This document shows positions 33,976-44,340 of a DNA stretch of 64,000 nt, in pieces. Both the position numbers and the translations under genes were made by a program. Each line of letters begins with the position of its first letter. Position 1 is the first letter of the stretch. The DNA comes from Nigrospora sphaerica (lineage: Eukaryota > Ascomycota > Sordariomycetes > Amphisphaeriales > Apiosporaceae): contig JAGVVL010000022.1 in NCBI GenBank assembly GCA_018287875.1, positions 2,356,001 to 2,420,000 of the forward strand. The letters are read 5' to 3'. Under the pieces are notes generated by a model. The model saw only the letters and a list, made by a program, of their open reading frames with translations, did not search any database and had not been told where the DNA came from.

Positions 33976-36900
33976 CGACGATGGGGAACGACGTACGACT
34001 AGGGAGAAATAGGCATGTGGCTGAGGGCACTCCCGAGCCGAGGCCGAGAGATAGGCCGCGATATAGGGCACGGGAGAAATGAAGTATGGTCCTGGGGGCC
34101 TTTGTGGGGAAGAGAGCGCCGAGTGAAACAGCAAGCTCTCTTGGCCGCTGCGTGGATGGATTTACGAGTAGCGACAGCAGTCCATCATTCACTGTGACAG
34201 CAGGTCAGCTCTATGTGCCCGTCTGGAACCGACGGCCAAACTCACGGGGTGCCCGGTTAGCACCTGTTAGCGGCGCCGGAAATTAGGGAAGATAAGAGTC
34301 TTGGTAGACTAGGAGAAGGCTGACGAGTACTGTTGTAGGCATGTTAACCGGAGCACCACGTAACAGCGTGTAGATCCATGAGGCCGGGGGGTATAGGAGT
34401 ACGTAGGTACCACGTAGAAGGGGGTTGTCTGCAGATACAGCCCCGACGGCTTGGCCGGGGGAGCAGATTTACCCCGCGGTGTGTGAGTGGTCGGGACCCT
34501 GCTTATCTGGCCCCGGTGGCCCGGCGGCAGCATGACCATCTCCCTACCGTCAGCCGCGCCGCGCCATGCAGGGTAATGAAGCCAAGGGGGAAGGAAGACG
34601 AGGGCACGGGACTTGATCAGATATCGGATGGAAACCTAGGGAGAGGGGGGGGGAGGGGGAGGGGGAGGAGACGGAGAATTTTCTGGAGACTAGGGACCAA
34701 ACGCGAAAGGAGGGGTTGTGGTTCTGCAGCATGAGGAGAAGGAGCAGGAGCAGAAGGAGCAGCTGGAGAAGAAGGAAGAGGAGGCAGGCACACGCGCTGG
34801 TCGGGGGTTGGATCCTCCACGATGCATTCGCAGGCACATCCATCATATCGTACTTGACTTACATGGCATCGCGGTACACATCCGTCCATCCGTCCACCCA
34901 CCCGTGGCCCTGCGTTCGGGAGCCTCGAACCTTGGCAAGTGCAGCACCTAAATAGCCCATCGTACACGCAATTATGGGTGTTGCAGCGAGGCCTGGTCTG
35001 ACCAGGCTGGATCCCCAAACCAATGGGAGGAGGGGGAGAGTCACCCACCACCACCCATACCATGGAAATCAGCACCTCCACAGCACACACATACACACGC
35101 GCGCACACACATAATTTACAAACACCTCATTCGGTTCACACGCACGCACACACACCCATAAAACAGGCGAGATCCCAACGGCTAGGCGCCACCAATCAGC
35201 GACGCGGCCTACCCATCGCATCCAGGCCGACTCTCCGCGGAAATGCGTGTGTTCCCTGATCGGAGGGGTGGCCTCGGCGCGGTGGATTGCATTGAGAATA
35301 AAGTTGAAAGCCTGCGTGGATGACGGCATGTGGCAGGACGGCGGGCGAACAGCGAGGCTGGTTCGTACGTAATAGCACACGCCCCGTCGTCGCACAGTCG
35401 GCGACACTGCCCGGCGAAGGAAGGGGAGGGGGATCCTCCCTTTTTTTTAATAACCATAGCAGGCGTTTCGCTCATAGGCGCGCCTGGGGCTTGCTCTTTT
35501 TTCTCCCTCTCTTTCACACACACACACTCTCTCTCTTTTTCACTAGCCGACGAGGGTAGGGAAGCGCCCCGCGTGAGTTGGTGACTGGCAACATTGTCTG
35601 TTTGGCCTGTTTGCTTGCGGATGGGCGGGCAAGGGAAAAAGAGGCTGTCGTCCGGCTGTCGCTGGACCCGCGTTGGGCAAGCGGAACCGCCCACCGCATA
35701 TGCGGACTACTTACAGAGTCCTCCGTGGCGGGTGACCGACTTGAACCTGCAGTATCGACTTGGCTAACAACGTACCTACCGACTTGGGCCATGGGAGTGG
35801 AGGGACTCTCAGAAACTGACTGGCGAACGGGCGTAACGAGATTCATCGCAGAGCCCCGTTTTCTCTTACCCACCTCTCTAGCCCCTCCCCACCCCCCTCT
35901 TCCCATCCCTTCTGCCCGCTGTATTCTCCGTACAGGCCCCAAGTACTGTGTACGCCCGGGTGCTCCGCAAGCAGTCGAGCGACCCGTAGAGTTTTCTCGG
36001 AAGAGATTGGGTTGCCGTAGTGTGCCCGGTCATATAGGCCTTTCTATCCGTCGGGTTGCCAAAGACGTCCACTACTTGGCGCCTTGTTACGTGATCCGCC
36101 TCGCCGGCCTGCGTTTCTGAATGTTACCCCTAGAAGCTTGCTAGGCAGGCACGCAGACAGTCTATCAGTGAGCGAGATTGTGGCGGTAGTTTCTGAAAGC
36201 CGCCGGGGCGTGCGTGGCGCCAAACCCTGGGAGCGCAGTTTAGCGATCCCCGTGACGAAAGGCTGTACTATCATAGTAAATGTGTAGCTATCGAAGCAGG
36301 CGTCAGAGGAGGGCCATCCAGTATCAGTTGGTATCATTGCGTGATTGGTCCTTCCTTCACTCGGCACGCACAAGCACATGCGCGCACTTGTTTGCTCCGA
36401 TCATCGCCCCGGGCCGACATATTACTAGTTAGTACATACTTAGATAGGCACCTACTCAGCTAGTACGACCACACCAAAACAGACCCTGGATTCGTCACAG
36501 GTCTAGCGAAAGTATCTCGCGAGCATACGATACCGTGCCCGTCACAACTCCCGTCGCATCAGTGTTGCCCTCTCGCTGCCATGGTTTGGGCCCCCCCTAA
36601 TCATTCTCGCTGCTATCGCCACGCCTCCCGACAATGGCCCAGCCAAAGTGATTTTCCCCTGCCATCAGGCCCACTTCGCATTGTCAGGAGAGAGGGCTGT
36701 CCGCCAGATTCCCGATCCCACGTGGTCACGGGTCACAAAGGGAATGACCCATGGCAGCCTATCCAGGGCAGGCTGCGGATACACATAACGCGTGCCTTGC
36801 ACCGAAAAAGCTTTTCCCGCCCTGCATCCCTGGCAATGCCAGTCCCGTGGAGAAGGGGCGGAGCAAGTCGGGCAATACTGTACGCCTGTAGTTGTACTTC

Positions 36901-39900
36901 GTATACACGCCGTAAGGCCATCGAACAGGCGATGGCGCCTGCGACGGATGGAGTCCCGAAGGTGCCAAGACCCCCTATGAACATGGACTACTGTGTATAG
37001 TACCCCCCGACGCACATCTTTTCCCCGGGCTACTCGCCCACGTCCTATTATGTGCTCCGTAGCCAGCGCCCGAAGGATCCCACCCAGGCCCTTAGGCTTG
37101 CCCTTCAACCAGGTGAAGGCCGCGGCGGGAGCCGAGATCCGCCTATCGCACCCGCCAGGTCTGCCTTCCGAAAACCCGTGTTGGGCTGCCGCGGAGGGCG
37201 GAAGGCGGAAAGAGAGGAAGGCGAAAGCCGGGGCAAGTGGGCAATGGGTGGCGCTGTGGATCTTGCTGTGGATGGGCCGGATGGCACGATGCTGAGATGC
37301 ACATAGTATTACCTGTTGTGGTTGTCTGCAAACCGGTACCGAGACGGGAGTGGACCGAAGGGGGAGTCCCAGAGCCTGGACGCGGCGCGGCATGCGAAGT
37401 AAGTGGTAGGTAGCCGGGTGCTCTTCAGCGTCCTATTCAGTCTGCCTTCACGGTGCGCTTCAGTATGGGCTGGAAACCCTGTGATGGCCCTCTGTCACGC
37501 TGCTGCGTGCCTATATGCCAGTCGCTCTGTGGCCCTCCTATCCGTCTTTGCACAGTGGCATCAAGCGTCCGTCGGTGCGGCCGGCGGCTAGGCCCCGGAA
37601 ACAAATTTTGCAAGCGGCCCAGCTTTTTTTTCTTGCTCTTTTTCCTTTCACCTCACTCGGCCTTCACGAAGCGCCGTCTAGGTTTGGGAAAAGGGCGACA
37701 TAAGTCCGAGCCCACTGGGGCGTGGAAAAGGTGAGCGCATCTGTACCTACTCGGCAGTATTAGCATATAGTTAAGGTCCCGTCCAATGAGGAGGATCGGG
37801 AATGGCTAATTGAAACTGGGATATGTGCAGAGACGGAAGAAGGCCAGACGGCGCCTAGCGCTAGAGTGGACTGGCCAGCCAGCGCTTTACTGAACAGAGG
37901 CAAAGAAGTGAGCGAGAGAGAAGAAAAAAACCACAGACGACCCCAGGCAGGGGACGTGCCGAGCCCTGCTCTCTCGAAACTGTTACATAATTTGAACCCA
38001 ATTCGGCCAATGGCCAACCAAGAAAGCAGTAACCGCGTCGTCCCATCGAGGGTCAATGGGCAAGTGTTGTAGAGGCCGCTGGGTAGAGGAAGAGAGGGGG
38101 AAGGGGGGATCTATTCGATTAAAATGGTGGTCTGGTGGTCTGCGAGGTACCGAACCCAGTCAGGCCATGGATTTTTCTCTTTCTTTCTCCCGCTGGGCCC
38201 GACTGTCGGTTGGGCATCGGCCCCGTCTATTTTTTTTTTCTTTCTTCCCACAGGGGGGAGGCCCGGGTTCGGGGGCTCAGGGCCCAGGCCCAAGTCCCAG
38301 TTTGCCAGGACCAAGATCGGGTCCGGGTTCGAGCCCAGGCCCAAAGGCCAGACCCGGCGCCGAGTGCCAACCTCTCTCTGTGGTCTCGTGGTTCGTCGTC
38401 GTGTTCATGGTGTTCGGAAATACCATGAGAGGCCTAGTCGGAGGATCGGCCGCGATGCAGGCAGGGACGAGAACGGCTTCGGTTGGTTGTTTCGGTTCGT
38501 GTATTCGGCACCCCTCCCCCCTGCACGGTTCGCTGGCGCCCGCGCGACGCCTACCTATCCTGTGAAGAGAAGCAAAACCCGATGGATGATGGATTGTTGG
38601 GTTCCGTGCCGCGTTTGGCCTACCCTTGGGGGAGAGGGGGGTGAAGTGCCTGCTGTTCATGATATCATCGGCTGCAGGCGTTATTGCCCATGAATCGCTG
38701 TTACATATGTACCCGGCTGCCCTACGGCCTTGTTTGCCGGCTCCCTGCACATCCACGCCTGTCAGGGTTGCGATAGAGAGGGCGTTGATAGACGGGTATC
38801 CCAGCCCGTACCTAAGGCGGGCTATCCAGCCACGGCGCAGCCAGGACAATACTCAATACTTATCGAGTAACAGCAACCACTTACACGTCAGAGCCCCCCT
38901 TCCCCGTCGCATACCTTCTCGACCTTTCTTCCTCCAGGGCGTCAAATAGGAGGCGGCCAACTGGGGCCTGCTCTGCCACGGTGCGACGGGCCCGGATTCC
39001 ACGCAGCTTGCCCGCCCGGCCTCCGTCCTCGGTACTTCCCCCTCGAGACGTTGGGACCAGGCCCCAGTCCACAATCGCATCCCATTTCGACCCCCTTACC
39101 TTTTCTCCTCCTCGTTCGGCCTTTGGTTGTTAGTTCAGTCACTGACTGCCCCTGCTGCTGCTACTATCACATAAGAGAGAGAGGTACATCTCACCCCTTC
39201 CGTACCACATACATACCTCAATCCCAGACATACAAGCACCCGACCTGTTGACGCTTAGCTCCGTATCTGTTGTCTGTCTGCCTGCATTATTCGGGCCTTC
39301 CATCGGCTACCTGTTTTTTGACGGTCTGGTTAACGTGATCCCCCATCGCTTGTGCGCACTGATCCGTACCTCCTCTGCCGACGTCTTACTTGAACCTCCC
39401 CCACCATACCTGGCTCGCACCTGCATATGTACCTCCCTCCTCGATACGCATGTGGAGGCTAAGTGGTGTGTGCAACACCAAAAGGGACCAGAAGAAGGGG
39501 AAGGAGAGGGGAAGAAAAAGAAGCAGAGGAAGAAAAAGACTGCCCGTTGTTGCTCTCGAATTTTTCCGCATCTTCACCGCCGCGCAACCAAGCCGAACGC
39601 CCCCCAGACGGTCCCGACTCTTTCCATCTCTTCTTTTACCGTTGTACACCCCATCTCGCCGACCACTCACGCCTCCATACTTGTTACGGATCGCAGGCTT
39701 GCCCGCCTGTTGCTCTACCATCGCGTCCTCCACCTCTCGTCCCGTAACCCAAAACAAGCAAGCCCTTTTTTGCCCTGCCCAGCCCATCAGAACCCCCTCC
39801 ACACCGGTCCGCTTGCCGACTCGTGCCCGGTAGCGGAAGGCTCTCCTTTGCTGCTGCTTGCAAGTGCTCTTGCTGCTTGCCGCGCCGTCCACAATTCTCA

Positions 39901-40311
39901 CCACGTCCTGCGCTGGAAGTTCCCGATTGGACCATCTGCGACCAGACCCCGTGTGGATACACGCCGAATCAGCCCTTCAACCCCCGGGGGCACGTCTGCT
40001 GATAAGTAGTACGTCTATCCCCCCCTGGGTACTTCGTACATTGGCCCGCGGCGCCTGAAAGAAGAGTCCTGCAACACGGGACGCTGCACCTCGGACGCAC
40101 GCAGACAAACGGGCAGAAAGACGGCCGGACGGACGGCCGGAAAGACCAGGCAAATACGGGCAGTCAGACGGCCCAACTAGACGATCGATTCCCCAGAGTA
40201 GGCGACGAGGTAGGTGAGTAGAAAAAGAACCCGCTACGCACCACCTTGCGCACATCTTTCTTATTCCCATCCCCCTTCCCTCCCGCAACACGAAAGCACC
40301 ATCGTGCGAGC

Positions 40312-40341
40312 CAGCAGTAGCAGCAGCAGCAGCAGCAGCAG
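40312..40341. repeat. CAG trinucleotide repeat
   Basis: CAGCAG, one TAG interruption, then seven perfect CAG units, followed by CAA/ACA units. It lies about 1 kb upstream of the NMR start, probably in its promoter or 5' leader. Confidence 0.9.
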
Positions 40342-41098
40342 CAAAGAACAACAACAGCCGCCCTGGGGCCGGACAGACTGGAAGACGGCACCTAGCAGCA
40401 TCAGCAGCAGCTGGCTAGCAATCTCCATTTCACAGCCCGTCTCTCGTCCTGCGCTGGGCCCCCGTACCCTTCGCACGCACGCAACGCGGCAATACACCCA
40501 CTGCCCTTTCGACAGGCAGCCCCGGGCTGGTCACCTGCTTCGGCCCAAGCCTACCATCACGTCTGCCGGCGAGGAAGAAGCGCGGGGGTTGTATCGTTAA
40601 ACCCCTACCTGCCTTGTCTTTCTTCCCCTGCTTCTGCTCGCTACTTCGCTCGCTCGTTCGCCCGAAACCTCGCTCCCGCTCCCGCACGCACACGCACACG
40701 CACATGCACATTCCACATACAGACTTGCCCGAACCCCAACCAACCTACCTACCTATCTCTCAGATAAGAAAGAGCCTGTGCACTAACGGGCGTCTGGCAG
40801 CATTCCCTGTCCCAACACAGGCCTCGCCTACCCCTCCCCCTCTCTTCCCTGCAGAACGGACGGACGAGGACCCTGGCGCTTGAAACGTCGCCGTCTTCGC
40901 CGCCGTTGCTCAAAGAAGTTGCCGTGTGCATTATCGCCGTCGGCGCCGAGGCAAGATCGCGAGGCAGCAGTCACCCGCCGGTACCGCGGCTGTAGGCGTT
41001 ATCGTCTCATTTCGATAGGCCCGGACCTTTCTTTTTGAAGAATCGCTCTGTCAAAGCTCTCGTCCCGGAGCGCAGTGATTGGCCCGCTGCCCTGACTT

Positions 41099-41107
41099 AT
41101 GACCTGA
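41099..41107 (+). promoter_or_regulatory. Candidate two-codon upstream ORF (ATG ACC TGA) before the NMR gene
   Basis: If the NMR leader includes this point, this minimal ORF 207 nt before the chosen start could be scanned first. The frame that contains the NMR coding sequence is open back to 41035 but has no ATG before 41305. Confidence 0.25.
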
Positions 41108-41313
41108 TTAGGCGTTTGCTTCGGGATCGCCCCAAGGGAAGTCAACAACGACCTGCTTGCGCTGCCGTCGCAAATACGACCTGGCGCCTGCTTCACAGCC
41201 GTTTCTGGCCTGCGACCGCCTGTGGCCGCCCCTTCCTTCCTCGCCCCCTTTCCTTGCCAGCTTGTAAACCGGGCTTGATCAAGGCTGGGGCTCAACAACC
41301 TTCCATGTTCACC

Positions 41314-42708
41314 ATGCCTCCGTCAGAACCCATCCCCATCCGCACTGACCTGGTCATAAGACCGGCGCCCGCGGACCATAATGGCAACTCCTATACGAGG
41401 TCCGGGGCCGGCCAGACCCGGCACAAACACAACCGCTCCTCGTACTCGGAGGGCTCCCCCTTGGTCTCGAGGAACAACTCGCTGAGTTTCCGCCCTTTTA
41501 AGCGCACCATGCCGTCGCCCGACAAGACCATCGCCGTCATCAACGCCAGCGGCCGCCAGGCCGCCTCCTTGATTCGCATCGCCACGGCCGTGGGCTACAA
41601 AGTACGCGCGCAGTTGCGCAACCTGGAGGGTGTCATCGCCACCGAAGTTAGCACCAACCCAAACGTCCAAGTTTTTCAAGGAGAGCTGTACATCCGGAAA
41701 AAGCCCAACGACGACAGAGACGTCACCGCGAATGCCCACATCCCGGGCATTTCTGTGAACCAGGACCTGATCAACAAGGTCTTCATGGGGGCGCAGCTGG
41801 CTTTCATCAACACCACATTCTATGGCAACGAGTTGCAAATAGGCGAGGCCATCGCTGATACGGCCAAGCGGAACGGCGTCCAGCACTTTATCTACTCATC
41901 CATGCCCGACCACGCCGCGTACAATCCGGAATGGCCCTCGTTGCCGCTCTGGGCCACCAAGCACCGCATCGAGGAATACATCCGGCAAATCGGCCTGCCC
42001 GCCACTTTTGTTTACACGGGCATCTACAACAACAACTTTACATCCCTTCTCTACCCGTTGTTCTGCATGGAGCTTCAGCCCGACGGCTCATTCGAGTGGC
42101 AAGCCCCATTCCACCCAGACGCCAAACTCCCCTGGCTTGATGCCGAGCACGATGTGGGAACGGCCGTCTTGCAGCTCTTCAAGGACGGGCCGTCTAAGTG
42201 GAATGGACGGCGCATCGCTCTAGCATACGAGTACCTGACACCCCTCGAGGCGTGTAAAGCGTTCGAGGATGGTCTCGGGAGGCCTGTGCGGTACAAACGA
42301 GGGCCGATCGAGGTCAAGGTTAAGATCCCCGAGGGCTACCGGGAACAGTTGGTAGCGCTGGAGAAGCTATTCTCGCCCGAAAACGACGACCCCGCGAAGC
42401 AGCCCCCTTACTTTGGAGACATGGAACTGGAACGCAGCTGCCCGGAAGGTGCCCTGGCGCTTTGGGAAGGCCCCCGCGGCTTAGGCGAGTACGCCCAGGA
42501 GATTTTCCCGCTCGAGGAGGAAGCAAACGGCCGGACCTGGATGTACGACGACGACATTGTCGAAGTGAACGGTCATGACGCGGACTCGGGGTACGTGGCC
42601 GAAGAGGAAGTCGTCGACAACCCCGAAGACGAAGACGACGAAGACTCGATTGACGAAGGCCTCGTGATGCGTGGGCTCAAGCGCGACGAAGAGCAGTGGC
42701 TTGCCTAG
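41314..42708 (+). CDS. nmr: Nitrogen metabolite repression protein NMR/NmrA
   Basis: Intronless, 464 residues from the ATG at 41314, which has CACC before it; an ATG three codons earlier has a weaker context. It is an NAD(P)-binding Rossmann protein without oxidoreductase activity that binds the GATA activator NIT2/AreA and represses nitrogen-catabolic genes when nitrogen is plentiful. Supporting segments are a Ser/Arg-rich N-terminal arm with RSSYSEGSPLVSR, a dinucleotide-binding loop INASGRQAAS at 76-85, FINTT at 164-168, HFIYSSMPDH at 191-200, FVYTGIYNNNFTSL at 232-245 and PWLDAEHDVGTA at 273-284, ending with EYAQEIFPLEEEANG. The arm resembles Neurospora NMR. Two odd parts are an extra polar stretch at about 125-147 and a 50-residue acidic tail after 410. 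Confidence 0.95.
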   Translation: MPPSEPIPIRTDLVIRPAPADHNGNSYTRSGAGQTRHKHNRSSYSEGSPLVSRNNSLSFRPFKRTMPSPDKTIAVINASGRQAASLIRIATAVGYKVRAQLRNLEGVIATEVSTNPNVQVFQGELYIRKKPNDDRDVTANAHIPGISVNQDLINKVFMGAQLAFINTTFYGNELQIGEAIADTAKRNGVQHFIYSSMPDHAAYNPEWPSLPLWATKHRIEEYIRQIGLPATFVYTGIYNNNFTSLLYPLFCMELQPDGSFEWQAPFHPDAKLPWLDAEHDVGTAVLQLFKDGPSKWNGRRIALAYEYLTPLEACKAFEDGLGRPVRYKRGPIEVKVKIPEGYREQLVALEKLFSPENDDPAKQPPYFGDMELERSCPEGALALWEGPRGLGEYAQEIFPLEEEANGRTWMYDDDIVEVNGHDADSGYVAEEEVVDNPEDEDDEDSIDEGLVMRGLKRDEEQWLA

Positions 42709-44340
42709 GACCACCGGAGCATGCCCAGGACGACGGGAACCGATGTTGGCGGGCTTTTTTCTACTCACGGCCGTGGCTGGCGGCTATCCGATCATATCTA
42801 CGCACAATATCAACGGCAGTTGGGGGGTTTTTATGGCTGGCAAAAGTGGCATTCATTCACGGGGCATTGCAGGCGCACTAGAAAAAGTCGGATGGCGAAA
42901 TGATTCACTACATGGCACGGCGACTTGGGGCCCGGTTTCGGCATGTTTGTTTCCACGCGATGATCGGCGATGTTGCACCCGCGCCACCAGACAGCCTGGC
43001 GTTCAGGTTGGGGCCCTGGGAACCGGACAGGGCAATCCTTGCATGTATACGGGCAGGGGTTCAGGGGAGGAGTGCGCTCGACAGCCGGCTATGTTGCGTA
43101 GTCGGGGGACAACGCGAGAAGGCCCGGATCGGCGTGACCATGTGATTTTCGAGATTACGGACCAGAGACGAGCCGGCGCTTAGTGTTGAATATATAATGA
43201 AATTTATAGAACACCGCTCCCCCGCTATTGCTTTCATGCTCCCGCCTCTGGTGCCGTCACGGCGGGTGACCTATACTATCGCTGAGGAGACTGTGGCTCG
43301 GTGTTGCAGAGACAGTCGTCGGGCCGTGGCAGAGGCCAACGAATGATGGCACCGAACACAAGTACAGGTCGCGTGGGGTGCGAGGCGGAATCCATACTCG
43401 GTCGGGTAAATACATATAAGGATGCCTACAGGGGGTGAAGAATGGTACTCCAGCCAATAGAATAGTTTCCCGGTGGAGGGAGCTCTTGGATCCTACCCTG
43501 GCCCAAGGAGTTATTCCCTCGCCTGCAGAACCATCCTCCCCTTACCTATAGAATTACCCCCTCGTCCCAATCAATTCGATTAGTACGTTCTCAAGACACC
43601 ATTTTTATAACATCGAACAACGAAAACGCTTCGCCGCTCTCTCGGGTCTGGCATAATGATCATCCGAGACTCGGGAAAAAGGAACAACGGGCAGAGGCAC
43701 GGGGAGAAACCGCGAACCAGCCTCATGTAGTTATATAGGTAGCCTAGCAAACCGGGGGGATAGCGAGGGCATATACAAGCCATTACGGAAGAGCAGGATC
43801 GGGCAAGCACCGGGTCCCTTCCCTTCTCCACATCAAATCTATTTCTTCACAGCGACAAGATAGATGCCTCGGTACTCATAACGCACAGTATGACGGCGGC
43901 ATTTCCATGCGGGGCCCTGCTATTGGCGGCTACCAACGATAACCCCGAGACCTCTGCCTCATCCTCGGAATCCGACATTGCCCCTGGCGAGAGGTTTTGG
44001 CATAGATCCGCGTCATCTGGACGCTCTTATCTATACGTCGAGACGACCGACCCACGGGCTTAAACGGAATCCGCGCGCGAACCTCGCATCCAAGTTGGAA
44101 CCCAAGCGGCCCATTAGCTGGTTATGGATCCAGGAACACAACCTTCACCTGTTCGATAACCAAGCAGATGAAGTATAATTGCGCCGCCTCTGCGCTCCGT
44201 CCTAGTGGTGTGACAAGGAGGGAGCAGGGTCCCCAAGCCCATCATCTACACACGTTCCGAAGAGGATTGCAGGCGAAAGGGCCCCAGTACGCTGGTCCGC
44301 TTCAGGGGGTTTCCGTCGGTGCCGTACGTATCCGGCTATC
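42709..44340. other. Convergent intergenic region between NMR and SEC39-like genes
   Basis: 1.6 kb with AT-rich parts around 43180-43210 and 43560-43620. It should hold both 3' UTRs. Small frames are present but none has a domain or conserved look. No repeat or RNA gene seen. Confidence 0.6.

Larger units (their letters stand above)
33976..41313. other. 7.3-kb gene-poor region and leader of the NMR gene
   Basis: Large space between two plus-strand genes. It holds G-rich (34640-34675) and CA-rich tracts (35075-35155 and 35513-35540), a degenerate CCCAGGCCC-type repeat at about 38256-38345, CAG units at 40312-40341 and scattered TACCTACC motifs. From about 39050 the plus strand is strongly pyrimidine-rich, so the NMR transcript may start far upstream. 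Frames of up to 250 codons exist (for example 39248-40009), but that one begins with TTG, not ATG, and looks like leader sequence. No tRNA, transposon or domain-bearing frame found. Confidence 0.5.

Noticed and set aside
35731..35760. Sequence like a reversed tRNA T-loop (GACTTGAACC)
   Set aside because: The flanking bases do not pair into a T-stem, and no acceptor stem follows.
36665..37393. 242-codon minus-strand frame with CPTC and CQGC pairs resembling a zinc ribbon
   Set aside because: Several other frames of similar length overlap it on both strands, codon choice is uneven, and the surrounding residues do not fit a zinc-ribbon fold.
39248..40009. 253-codon plus-strand open frame upstream of NMR
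   Set aside because: It opens with TTG, not ATG, is full of Ser/Pro/Thr from a pyrimidine tract, and has a lysine-rich run from an A-rich patch. Best read as leader or promoter sequence.
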